Assembly (NCBI GenBank): GCA_029263395.1 | Contig: JAJCXO010000132.1 | Span: forward strand, 17,843-81,842 | DNA from: Acidobacteriota bacterium | GTDB lineage: Bacteria; Acidobacteriota; Thermoanaerobaculia; Multivoradales; J023 | Direction of reading: 5' to 3' | DNA length: 64,000 nucleotides | Shown: positions 11,347-19,462 of the stretch, piece by piece | Numbering within the stretch: the stretch's first letter is position 1 | Layout: every line of letters begins with the position of its first letter | Made by a program: the position numbers and the translations under genes | Notes under the pieces: model-generated | What the model was told of the DNA's origin: nothing | The model's database searches: none | The model's input: the letters and a program-made list of their open reading frames with translations, nothing else

Positions 11347-13947
11347 ATGCGTTTTCTCGAGCTCTTGTTGATCCTCTACCCCGCCGCCTTTCGCGCCGAC
11401 TACGAACGAGAGATGCGCTTCGTCTTCGGTGAACGGCGGCTTGAAACCTCCGGCCTCTTTGCGGTGGGTGCACTCTGGCTCGAAACCCTCGGTGACCTGT
11501 TGTTCAACGCGGTGTTGACCCATTGGGACCTGCTGCGCCAGGACCTCGGCTACTTTTGGCGCACCATACGGCGGGCTCCCGGATTTGCGATCACGGCGGT
11601 GGTTGTGACCGCCCTTGGCGTCGGCGCCAACACCGCGGTCTTCTCGCTCACCGACCAGGTACTGATCCGGCCATTACCCTTCGCCGACTCCGAGCGCTTG
11701 GTCAAAGTCTGGCAGAAGGTCCCGGGCTACTCACGGATGGAAACCTCGGCCCTCAATTATCGCGACTGGCACGAACGCAGCACGTCTTTCGATGCCATCG
11801 CCGCTTACCACAGCACCGCTATGAATCTGCTCGGGGTCGGCGACCCTTTGCGACTCCAGGGCACCGCGGTCACCGCCGAGCTTTTACAGCTGCTCGCCAT
11901 ACCGCCACAGCAGGGGAGACTCTTCACTGCTGACGACACTCGCGCCGAGTCACCCCCGGTGATCATTCTCAGCCACGATGTGTGGCAACGTGAGTTCGGC
12001 GCCGACCCGCAGATTTTCGGCCGCACGTTGCGCCTCGACGAAACAGTCTACACCGTGGTGGGCGTCATGCCAGCGGCATTTGCGTTCCCGCAGCGCGATA
12101 TTTCATTTTGGATACCGCGACATTTCACCGAAGAGGATTTCAGCGACCGTAACGACAACTACTTGGAAGTTGTCGGCCGGCTGCGGCCCGAAGTCACCGT
12201 GGAGCAAGCCAACTTCGAAATGGCAGCCATCGCGGCCCAACTCGCCAGCGAGTTTCCGGAAGAGAATGCCAACACCGAAGCCCACGTCATTCCGCTGCGC
12301 GATGAGTTGTCGCGTCAGTCGCGGCTGATGCTGATCGCTCTCTTTGGCGCCTCGGCCTGCGTGCTGCTCATCGCCTGCACCAATCTCGCCAATCTGCTCG
12401 TCGCACGGGCGTTGAGTCGCCGCAAAGAACTCACCGTACGGACCGCAATCGGCGCCGGTCGCGAGCGGCTGGTCCGTCAGCTGTTGACTGAAAGCCTAAC
12501 GCTAGCCTTCTGCGGTGGAACGTTAGGCTTCGGGGTTGCTGCCCTCGGGGTGCCGCTCTTGTCGCGCCTGGTGCCAACCTCGCTGCCGATTGCCGAGGCC
12601 TCTGCCCTCGACCTGCGGGTGTTGGCCTTCAGCGCCCTGATCACCTTGCTCACCGGTATCGGTTTTGGTGTATTGCCAGCCCTGAGGATGAGCCGTGGCA
12701 TCGACGTCAGTGGTTTGATGGAGGGTCCGCGAGCCGGCCTCGGCGGACGACGCAAGCACTTACGTTCGGCCCTGGTGACAATCGAAGTGGCCGCCGCCAT
12801 CGTACTGATGATCATGGCAGGCCTGCTGATCCGTGCGCTGCTGCGAGTGCAAGCGGTGGATCCGGGCTTCCGCACTGCCAATGTGTTGACCCTCGAGACC
12901 CCGTTACCCGTCGCCAAGTACTCGGTAACCGCCGATCGCGCCCAATTTTACGACCAAGTGTTGTCCCAAATTCGAGCGCACCCCGGGGTAGACCAGGCCG
13001 GGTATATCAGTTTTCTGCCGCTGGCCATGCGCGGCGGTATCTGGCCGGTTGGTGTGCCCGGTGCCAGCGTACCCGGTGCAACTGAGACCGGAGCACCTGA
13101 CACCGCAAGCTTGCGCTTTGTCACCCCGGGTTTTTTCGCCTCCCTTGACATCGCGATCGAAGCGGGCCGTGATGTCAGCAACGCGGACACCGAGGAAACA
13201 CAAATGGTGGCAGTGGTCAGCCGCTCCTTTGCCAATCGGTATTGGCCCGGACAGGATCCCATGGGCCGCCGCTTCGAGTTCGGGTTTCGCGAACGCACCG
13301 TCGCTGGTGTGGTCGGCGATATCCGTTTCCGCGGCCTGGAACGCAGCAGCGAGCCCCAGGTTTACCTACCGCACCAGCAGGTGCCAGACGGATGGATCGT
13401 GTTTTACATGCCCAAGTCCTTGGTGGTTCGTACCCAAGGGGATCCCATGGCCCTGGTACCCACCATTCGTCGGATTGTCGCCGACGCCGACCCGGAGCTA
13501 CCGGTTGCCAACGTCCGCCCCTTGGCCGATATCGTCACCGCTGAGACCGCCACCCGTCAGACCCAGATCCACGTTCTGACCGCCTTCGCCGCGTTGGCAA
13601 TGCTGCTCGCTGGTATCGGCATCTACAGTCTGCTGTCGTTTGGCGTCTCCCAACGCACCTCCGAGATTGGCCTTCGCCTAGCCCTCGGAGCCCGCCAAAG
13701 CAGCGTCACCTGGATGGTCCTGCGCGAGGGCGGAACGATGGCCGCTGCCGGTGCCGTCACCGGCCTGGTGATCGCCTACCTGGCTGGACGAGCGATGGAG
13801 GCCCTGTTGTTCGGCGTCCGTCCCGGCGACATCGGCACGTATGCCGCGGCGGTGGGTCTCGTGCTGCTGATGACCCTCGCCGGCTGCGTGTTACCCGCAC
13901 GACGGGCCGCCCGCGTGGATCCGAGGACGGCGCTAGAGGCGGGGTGA
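11347..13947 (+). CDS. MacB-type ABC permease of the ADOP (duplicated orphan permease) family
   Basis: The product is 866 residues, with duplicated FtsX/MacB_PCD organisation. ATG 11347 was preferred because GGGAGA lies six bases upstream; an in-frame ATG at 11332 is possible. A cytosolic N-terminal extension (YPAAFRADYEREM, ~10-30) typical for a subset of this family precedes TM1 (GFAITAVVVTALGVGANTAV). A periplasmic MacB_PCD domain, three TMs (from LIALFGASACVLLIACTNL), a second TM (LVTIEVAAAIVLMI) with periplasmic domain, and a final three TMs ending VLPARRAARVDPRTALEAG follow. No ATPase is adjacent, as usual for orphan members. Export role presumed (peptide, lipid or drug). Cotranscribed with padR. 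Confidence 0.93.
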   Translation: MRFLELLLILYPAAFRADYEREMRFVFGERRLETSGLFAVGALWLETLGDLLFNAVLTHWDLLRQDLGYFWRTIRRAPGFAITAVVVTALGVGANTAVFSLTDQVLIRPLPFADSERLVKVWQKVPGYSRMETSALNYRDWHERSTSFDAIAAYHSTAMNLLGVGDPLRLQGTAVTAELLQLLAIPPQQGRLFTADDTRAESPPVIILSHDVWQREFGADPQIFGRTLRLDETVYTVVGVMPAAFAFPQRDISFWIPRHFTEEDFSDRNDNYLEVVGRLRPEVTVEQANFEMAAIAAQLASEFPEENANTEAHVIPLRDELSRQSRLMLIALFGASACVLLIACTNLANLLVARALSRRKELTVRTAIGAGRERLVRQLLTESLTLAFCGGTLGFGVAALGVPLLSRLVPTSLPIAEASALDLRVLAFSALITLLTGIGFGVLPALRMSRGIDVSGLMEGPRAGLGGRRKHLRSALVTIEVAAAIVLMIMAGLLIRALLRVQAVDPGFRTANVLTLETPLPVAKYSVTADRAQFYDQVLSQIRAHPGVDQAGYISFLPLAMRGGIWPVGVPGASVPGATETGAPDTASLRFVTPGFFASLDIAIEAGRDVSNADTEETQMVAVVSRSFANRYWPGQDPMGRRFEFGFRERTVAGVVGDIRFRGLERSSEPQVYLPHQQVPDGWIVFYMPKSLVVRTQGDPMALVPTIRRIVADADPELPVANVRPLADIVTAETATRQTQIHVLTAFAALAMLLAGIGIYSLLSFGVSQRTSEIGLRLALGARQSSVTWMVLREGGTMAAAGAVTGLVIAYLAGRAMEALLFGVRPGDIGTYAAAVGLVLLMTLAGCVLPARRAARVDPRTALEAG

Positions 13948-14146
13948 TCTGAGGGGGGCGGGTCTGATCGTTGTTCGGATTGCCTGGCGCCCCTCGTACC
14001 TCCCCCAGTACCTTGTCAGGACCTCAGCACCGGGGCTGAGCAAAACTCAGGGAACAAGCCGATTGACTAACGCCCTGTAATGGGGCGAATATGTCGACCG
14101 ATAGGGTTGGTCAACACACAGCGGTCCGTCTTCGGAGTCATAAGCC

Positions 14147-16243
14147 ATGAGCGGTGATCTCGGCCATCACTTGTTCTCCTTTGCGGTGATCTCGGATTCC
14201 CACGTCAACGAAGAAGAAGACCAGTCCGTCTCTCCCTTCGCTTCGAACAAGCTCGCCAACCGCCGGCTACGTCATGTCGTCGAGTTGTTGAATCGACATC
14301 AGCCGGCTTTTGTCGTCCACTTGGGGGACATGGGGAACCCCTTGCCAGAGTTGGCTAGCTACAAGCCAGCTGCTGATCGATTCACGGAAATTGTAGCCGG
14401 GCTACAAATGCCGCTGCACCTGGTGGCCGGCAATCATTGTATCGGCGACAAGCCGGGCGGCTGGGTTCCGGTGCCCCGGGTCAGCCTCGACGCCTTGGCG
14501 CAATACGAGCAAGTTTATGGCCCGCAGTATTACGCTTTTGATCACGGCCCTTGCCATTTTGTGATCCTCAGCTCCTTGCTCATCGGCTCCGGTTTGCCGA
14601 TCGAACAGCGTCAACGATCCTGGGTCGAGCAGGAGATTTCAACCGCCAACCAAGACGGGCAACGCGTCTGGCTGATGATGCACTATCCGCCGTATATTGC
14701 GGCGGCGGACGAGCGCGGCAGTTACGACAACCTCGACGAACCGGGACGGTCGTGGTTGTTGGGCCTGCTCGAGAAGTTCGATGTCGACGCGGCGTTCTCG
14801 GGCCACGTCCACAACTACTTCTACAATCGATACGCCGGTTCCGATCTGATCACGATCCCAGCCATCAGCTTTGTCCGTCAGGACTACAGCGATATCTTCC
14901 GCGTCGCCCCTGGCGATCCGGAAGGCGGTCGTGCGGATCGTGCAAAGCTGGGTTATTGCCAGGTCGAGGTTTTCGAACGGGGGCACAGACATCACATCGT
15001 GCGAACGATGGGCCGGGTTCGGACGGCGGCAGCAGCTCGAGGATCAGCGGTTCGCCCCAGTCTCAATGGATGGACGGGGAAAGCGGTCACCGGCGTCGAG
15101 ATGCGTGAAAATTGGATGTCTCGGTTTGCCCTCGGCACCAACAACTCGGTGAGCCCGTTTACCCGCCGGTCAGCACGAAACGACTGGGCGGTGCTGGCGT
15201 TGAGCGAAATGGGTATCTCCAGGATCCGGCTGTTTGTGCAGGAGTTGGTCGACGAGGACGTCCTCGAACGGATGTCGACCCTGCAAGAAGCAGGATTCGA
15301 ATTTCTGGTCTACTCCCACGGCATTCCAGGCGAGAAGGAGTACCGGCTGGTACGGGAACACCGAGCCCTGATGGCCGGGTGGGAACTGATCCTGACTCCG
15401 GATCAATTCGAACCCGCAGCGCGACGCCTGGCGAAAATTGTCCAGACCTCGGACGGCCTCTCGCTGCCTTGTTACCTCAACGAAGTGCGAGACCTCAGCC
15501 GAGCAGCAATCGCCGACGCCAACGTCAAACACGAGGCGGTTTACGGCTTCCAAGTCCACGAACACGCACAGATCGACGAACTGATCAGCCGCAGCGAGGT
15601 TCGCCAGGCTTTCCAGGGTCTGGTGTTTCGCCTGCGCCGACGCGGCGAGCCCGAGCTGTCCCCCTGGTCGGCGATTCGCGCCATCGATGCAATGGGCCAC
15701 GAGCGAGGAATGCATCATCAGGCGCACATGCTATTTTCCGGCAACCTCACGGCCGAAAAAATGGTCGACGACCTCAGCACTGCCAACCGAGTAGCCGAGG
15801 CGGTCTTGGCAGCCGCCCTTGCCGATCACGTCGATCTCACCTTCGATACGTTCGAGGACGTCGACCGCGGCTACTTCGTCCGGCACGGGTTGGTCGACCG
15901 TCGCTACAATCCTCGCCTGGCGGCCAAAGTGGTGCAACATCTCAGTGCCGCGTTGGCAACCTTTGGTTTCGGAGGTGAACGCGAGGCCTCGCTCGTCGAG
16001 ACCTCTTGCGGTCGTGTGATGACGGTCGAAACCGAGGCCGGGTGTTTGATGCTGATTGCGCCAACCGGCCCCTACACCTTGAAGGAATTCGACCTCACGG
16101 GACGCAGCGCCTGCCACGAGTTCAAGCTGCTCGATCTCGAAGTCGGAACGGTGGTCGAGATCGCGGCGACCGGCGATGGCTCACACTTCCGGCTCGCCGT
16201 CCCGGTCGAGGTCGTGAAGCCGGTGTTGATCATCGGCCAGTGA
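14147..16243 (+). CDS. Calcineurin-like metallophosphoesterase fused to a large C-terminal domain
   Basis: The product is 698 residues. Residues ~8-290 form a metallophosphoesterase: SDSH (Asp17, His19), GD (Asp61), GNH (Asn96, His97), MMHYPP and FSGHVHNYF supply the two-metal ligand set. Residues ~320-610 are alpha/beta with regular beta-strand/helix alternation (GISRIRLFVQ, FEFLVYSHG, LSLPCYLNEV, VYGFQVHEH) and look like a TIM-barrel, glycosidase-like fold (inference). A small beta-rich end (~620-698) follows. No signal peptide is evident. Substrate unknown; a combined phosphoesterase/sugar enzyme is possible. Its last ~45 codons are duplicated 679 bp downstream. Confidence 0.85.
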   Translation: MSGDLGHHLFSFAVISDSHVNEEEDQSVSPFASNKLANRRLRHVVELLNRHQPAFVVHLGDMGNPLPELASYKPAADRFTEIVAGLQMPLHLVAGNHCIGDKPGGWVPVPRVSLDALAQYEQVYGPQYYAFDHGPCHFVILSSLLIGSGLPIEQRQRSWVEQEISTANQDGQRVWLMMHYPPYIAAADERGSYDNLDEPGRSWLLGLLEKFDVDAAFSGHVHNYFYNRYAGSDLITIPAISFVRQDYSDIFRVAPGDPEGGRADRAKLGYCQVEVFERGHRHHIVRTMGRVRTAAAARGSAVRPSLNGWTGKAVTGVEMRENWMSRFALGTNNSVSPFTRRSARNDWAVLALSEMGISRIRLFVQELVDEDVLERMSTLQEAGFEFLVYSHGIPGEKEYRLVREHRALMAGWELILTPDQFEPAARRLAKIVQTSDGLSLPCYLNEVRDLSRAAIADANVKHEAVYGFQVHEHAQIDELISRSEVRQAFQGLVFRLRRRGEPELSPWSAIRAIDAMGHERGMHHQAHMLFSGNLTAEKMVDDLSTANRVAEAVLAAALADHVDLTFDTFEDVDRGYFVRHGLVDRRYNPRLAAKVVQHLSAALATFGFGGEREASLVETSCGRVMTVETEAGCLMLIAPTGPYTLKEFDLTGRSACHEFKLLDLEVGTVVEIAATGDGSHFRLAVPVEVVKPVLIIGQ

Positions 16244-16255
16244 GGGATGCCCCAC
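16111..16255 (+). repeat. Direct repeat A: 3' end of the phosphoesterase gene
   Basis: The copy at 16790-16934 is colinear without gaps (both run 132 bases from CTGCC to the shared TGA) and more than 90% identical by eye, extending past the stop into GAGGGATGCCCCACC. Confidence 0.92.
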
Positions 16256-16261
16256 CCCAAG

Positions 16262-16317
16262 GAAGCCGAGCCGACAAAGCTGAGCCGACAAAGCTGAGCC
16301 GACGAAGCCGAGCCAAG
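16262..16317 (+). repeat. 14-bp tandem repeat, four units
   Basis: Units gaagccgagccgac, aaagctgagccgac (twice) and gaagccgagccaag follow directly after the phosphoesterase stop. The same 14-bp unit recurs at ~16944-16985 behind the duplicated copy. Confidence 0.85.
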
Positions 16318-16444
16318 TCGCGATCTGCGTATGCCCCAGGAGCTTCCCGACTGTCTTGACCACCAGGGTAATTCAGACGCCCAGGCTGGGAACCCCTCCA
16401 CTATACGCTATACTCGAAGAGTCAAACTGGCCGGGAGAACCAGC

Positions 16445-16711
16445 ATGAACGTGAGACTTTCAGGCGAAGATGAGCGTTTCGTCAGCCGAGAGGTAGCTAG
16501 CGGTCGCTACGAGTCGACTCAAGAAGTGGTCCGGGACAGCCTGCGGCTTCTCCAAGAGCAGAAGATTGTCGAAAAACGACGGCGGATCAAGCTGAACGCA
16601 CAGATCGAAGAAGGCCTGGCAGAACTCGACCGCGGCGAATGGACCCCAAGCGACCAGGTGTTTCAAGCTCTGCGTGAGAAGAGCCGAAGGCGTCGGCACC
16701 AAACCTCATGA
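16445..16711 (+). CDS. parD: ParD-type (CC2985-like) antitoxin
   Basis: The product is 88 residues. A ribbon-helix-helix N-terminus (MNVRLSGEDERFVSREVASGRYES) and the sequence TQEVVRDSLRLLQEQ are typical for ParD/YhhW-type antitoxins; the basic helical C-terminus would wrap the toxin. GGGAGA lies six bases before ATG 16445. A direct repeat CTATAC-G-CTATAC (16401-16413) overlapping a -10-like TATACT could be an operator (inference). The stop overlaps the toxin start by ATGA, as in parDE operons, but the toxin is broken. Confidence 0.9.
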   Translation: MNVRLSGEDERFVSREVASGRYESTQEVVRDSLRLLQEQKIVEKRRRIKLNAQIEEGLAELDRGEWTPSDQVFQALREKSRRRRHQTS

Positions 16712-16848
16712 CCGATGCCATCCTGGCTCCGGCGGCGAGCCGGGACCTTGATGAGATCTGGGAGCACATCGCGGAAGACAGCTGCGATGCTGCCACGAAT
16801 TCAAGCTGCTCGATCTCGAAGTCGGAACGGTGGTCGAGATCGCGGTGA
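16708..16848 (+). pseudogene. parE: Truncated ParE/RelE-superfamily toxin fused to foreign sequence
   Basis: ATG 16708 overlaps the antitoxin stop. Residues 1-31 (APAASRDLDEIWEHIAED is the start of a ParE fold) are a normal toxin N-terminus. At about codon 29 the sequence switches to repeat B, a duplicate of the phosphoesterase 3' end read in another frame, and stops after 46 codons. The core strands and catalytic/basic residues of ParE are missing, so no active toxin is expected. The antitoxin is therefore a solitary survivor. Confidence 0.85.
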
Positions 16849-16934
16849 CCGGCGATGGCTCCCACTTCCGGCTCGCCGCCCCGGTCCAAGTCGTGAAGCC
16901 GGTGCTGATCATCGGCCAGTGAGAGATGCCCTAC
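16790..16934 (+). repeat. Direct repeat B: duplicated phosphoesterase 3' end that truncates parE
   Basis: Gap-free near-copy of 16111-16255, including the TGA (16920-16922) and trailing bases. Its left junction lies inside parE near a stretch shared by both sequences (TGCCACGA), suggesting microhomology-mediated recombination. Confidence 0.92.
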
Positions 16935-16943
16935 CTAACTAAC

Positions 16944-16985
16944 GAAGCCGAGCCGACGAAGCCGAGCCAACGAAGCCGGAAGAAG
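16944..16985 (+). repeat. 14-bp tandem repeat behind direct repeat B
   Basis: Two full units of gaagccgagcc(g/a)ac and a partial unit, matching the array at 16262-16317. No gene is seen from here to the permease relic at 17295 apart from the 42-bp array. Confidence 0.8.
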
Positions 16986-17105
16986 CTCCAACTTTCGCCA
17001 GGCACCCCGGACTCGACATCCAAGTATTAGTCTTGACTAAAATGACGCAAAACGTCACCCAATTGAGCAGTTCAGCCTAGATCACCCGCAAAAAGTTTCC
17101 CCCAA

Positions 17106-17273
17106 GAGCTTCCGGACCGTCCGCAAGGCTTTGGGTCAAATGACATTGAGCTTCCGGACCGTCCGGCAAGCCTCGGGTAAAATGACATTGAGCTTCCGGA
17201 CCGTCCGGCAAGCCTTGGATGCAACGTCATTGAGCTGCCAGACCGTCCCGACCGAGGTCCCTGGCACTTTAAA
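17106..17273. repeat. 42-bp tandem array I (four units)
   Basis: Unit starts (GAGCTTCCGGACCGTCCG) are at 17106, 17148, 17190 and 17232, exactly 42 bp apart; the last unit is diverged. Units contain G(T)(A/C)AAATGACATT. No unique spacers occur. The array ends in the 18-bp dispersed element GACCGAGGTCCCTGGCAC (17250-17267). Confidence 0.9.
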
Positions 17274-17294
17274 TGTTTCCTCAAATAGCTTGCA

Positions 17295-17645
17295 CTAGTC
17301 TTCCCGCAAGGCTTGTAAAGGCTCCACATGGCTGGCATGCCAGGCTGGAATCCAGGTCGCCAAGACGGCGACTTTGAGGAGTACAAAAGGCATTGCAATG
17401 AAGGCAACAGGATCTAGCTTGCTGAATCCGTGGAGCACCGAGCCGAGAAGGCGTGCAGCGGCAACAGCGAGCAACAGGCCGACGCCGATGCCGACTGACG
17501 CCAGGACAAGCCCCTGGCTCAGAATCCAAGACCTGACTTGCTGACGTTGGGCGCCGAGGGCCATGCGGATGCCGAGTTCTTTGCGCCGCTGACCGACCAG
17601 GTAGGACACGGTGCCGTAGAGACCTACAGCTGCTATGGCGAGCCG
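17295..17645 (-). pseudogene. C-terminal relic of a MacB-type ABC permease
   Basis: About 115 codons, from LAIAAVGLYGTVSYLVG to the stop (VEPLQALRED), are nearly identical at protein level to the last part of the full-length permease at 21718-24129 and include its last three TM helices. Upstream of about 17645 the similarity stops abruptly and no start or N-terminal domain exists. Substitutions such as GFSKLDP for GVSELDP show some divergence. It is best read as a duplicated and truncated 3' end; an open frame reaches 17684 by chance. Confidence 0.9.
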
Positions 17646-17693
17646 GTCATGTTCATCAGCCACTTCGGTCAGCTCTAGGGGCACCCCGCCAGA

Positions 17694-18182
17694 TCAAGGG
17701 AGCCTCGCGCCTTGCGAAGCGCGATGTTTCGCCCAGCAGGACCATGGTTCAGTGCCGTCTGGGTCAGCCTTGCAATAGGGCAACGGACTGCCCCTGTAGA
17801 CATAACGGTAAACGAACCAATCCTGCGACTGACGCGGCACCTCCACCAACACGTAGTTTTCTGGCAAGGAGGATGTCGCAGCGGGAAACGAAGCGAGAAA
17901 GTAGGCGCGATCCCCCGAGATGTTCAGTAAGTATTCGAGAACGCAGCGGCCGGTACCGTCAGTAGGCGACAAATGCGGCCCCTGTACCCCTGCGGAGAAT
18001 GTGACGTCCGGGCCGACCTCACGCGTGAATGCACACCAGTCGAAACCGTCACGTTGCGTCGCGGCCCGGCAAATCGGATCGGTTGGTGAATCCGCAATCG
18101 TACGTGTCGGTTTGAGATGTCGGCCAAAGAGCTCGTGGTATTTGTCAAAGGTCTTGTCGACTGCGAATATCACAGGCTCCAT
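17694..18182 (-). CDS. C-terminal part of the frameshifted trypsin-ankyrin protein
   Basis: Read alone this is a 162-residue protein starting at ATG 18182. However, the same frame is open and protein-like upstream to about 18239 (LDAGAVVPRILKSGA), which exactly continues the ankyrin-like helix interrupted by the stop of the preceding gene at 18224. One missing base in the run AAAA at 18229-18232 (plus strand) would join both. It carries further ankyrin-like sequence (EPVIFAVDKTFDKYHELFGRHLKP) and a Cys-containing C-terminus (CRAATQRDGFDWCAF, CKADPDGTEPWSCW) with no recognised domain. Whether the shift is real or a sequence error cannot be told here. Confidence 0.7.
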   Translation of the reverse strand: MEPVIFAVDKTFDKYHELFGRHLKPTRTIADSPTDPICRAATQRDGFDWCAFTREVGPDVTFSAGVQGPHLSPTDGTGRCVLEYLLNISGDRAYFLASFPAATSSLPENYVLVEVPRQSQDWFVYRYVYRGSPLPYCKADPDGTEPWSCWAKHRASQGARLP

Positions 18183-18223
18183 GGCCCCTGATTTGAGGAT
18201 TCTCGGAACGACGGCACCGGCAT

Positions 18224-19462
18224 CTAGGAAAACCTGACCAGATCCTCACGATCGCTGAAAGTCTCGTCCCGCATCAGGTAGAACAGAGGAAAGAGAAAAC
18301 GACTCTCCGAATACCGCGTTCCAAACAGGTGCTGATATCCGTGCGGCGAAGCGCCGGCCTCCAGGAGCGTCCGCATCGCGTCGCTGTTGCCCTCGCGCAT
18401 GGCGGCCAGCAGCAACCCTTCCTCGTCATAGTAGGCATGGGCGACACGCTGGTTCGGATCGAGGCCCGCCGCGACGGCTCCTGCGATCCAGGAATAGTCG
18501 GAACCAGAGGCGGCCTGCGCCTTGGCGAAGTACTCAGAGGCCACTGAGCGCCCTGGCTTCCAGGCCATTTCATCTTGTAGAACGACGGCGAAAAGCTCGC
18601 CACCAATCACGTTGCTAGCGATGCCTAGGTCGGCGAGGATTTGCTCATCGTTTTGAGTCAAGGCATCGGTCAGGCCGGTGCGATTTAGGACGCCACGATC
18701 CCGCAAGCGCTTGGCGGCTCTCGACACCCGCACGCTCTCGTTGACCTTCCAGTCCGGTACCACTCCCCAGTCCGCGAAGGCCTCCAGTATCCTGGCGATC
18801 GGTAGCGCCCTGGCTCGCCCCTGTTCTTCCGTGTGGACCATGCCTACCAAGGCTCCGTGCTCGCTGATGAGCGGTCCTCCCGACGCACCGTTGCTGACGT
18901 ATTGTGAAGCAACGACCAAGACCTCCGGGGTCACCTCCGAGAGATTCTCATGCTCTAGGCTCTGATCCCACCGATCCTGATTCATGTAGCCGATCAGCTT
19001 GACGCCGTGACCTTCAAAAGCATCAATGTCTGGCGGTGGCAGAAGGCTCAGTAGAGGGCCGGAAAGGACCGCTGGAACATCGCCCTCGATCGCCAAGACG
19101 GCAAGGTCAAGGCCTGTCTTACGCGGCGAAAGATGGCGCACGGTGGCAGGGTAACTCTGGCGATTCTGGGCCCGAAAGACGACCCCGATGGTGCGTTCGG
19201 CGACGATCTTCGGGTTCGGTGCCTGAACTAGGTGGGCGGCAGTGACGACCAATGTTAAGCCGGCGCGTTGCGAGACCACGATGCCAGCTCCTATAGCCGG
19301 CTGCAGACCGGGGGTCTCAATCTCGATCATCGCCGCCAAAGGCCGATAGTCCAACGGAGAAGCTCCCCCCGCGGCCACAACGCTGGTCAAGGCAACTAGC
19401 CAAATCGCGAACGACACCAAGATCTCTCGAAGTGGCCTCGAAGGCTCCAGTAGTCGTTTCAT
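18224..19462 (-). CDS. Exported trypsin-like serine peptidase with ankyrin repeats (frameshifted 3' end)
   Basis: The piece is 412 residues. A signal-like hydrophobic segment (~13-31) precedes a chymotrypsin/DegP-type domain (~40-230) with His77 (VVTAAHLV), Asp119 (TGLDLAVL) and Ser194 (NGASGGPL). The region ~300-412 contains ankyrin-like units (LLAAMREGNSDAMRTLLEAGASPHG; FLFPLFYLM...REDLVRF), then stops in mid-helix at 18224 where a -1 shift occurs; the real C-terminus continues in 17694-18239. ATG overlaps the stop of the upstream membrane-protein gene (19459-19462), so the three genes form a coupled operon. A regulated protease with a protein-binding module; substrate unknown. Confidence 0.85.
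   Translation of the reverse strand: MKRLLEPSRPLREILVSFAIWLVALTSVVAAGGASPLDYRPLAAMIEIETPGLQPAIGAGIVVSQRAGLTLVVTAAHLVQAPNPKIVAERTIGVVFRAQNRQSYPATVRHLSPRKTGLDLAVLAIEGDVPAVLSGPLLSLLPPPDIDAFEGHGVKLIGYMNQDRWDQSLEHENLSEVTPEVLVVASQYVSNGASGGPLISEHGALVGMVHTEEQGRARALPIARILEAFADWGVVPDWKVNESVRVSRAAKRLRDRGVLNRTGLTDALTQNDEQILADLGIASNVIGGELFAVVLQDEMAWKPGRSVASEYFAKAQAASGSDYSWIAGAVAAGLDPNQRVAHAYYDEEGLLLAAMREGNSDAMRTLLEAGASPHGYQHLFGTRYSESRFLFPLFYLMRDETFSDREDLVRFS

Noticed and set aside
17072..17407. Minus-strand 111-residue repeat protein over array I
   Set aside because: Arises because a 42-bp period keeps any frame open; it also runs into the permease relic in the wrong frame.
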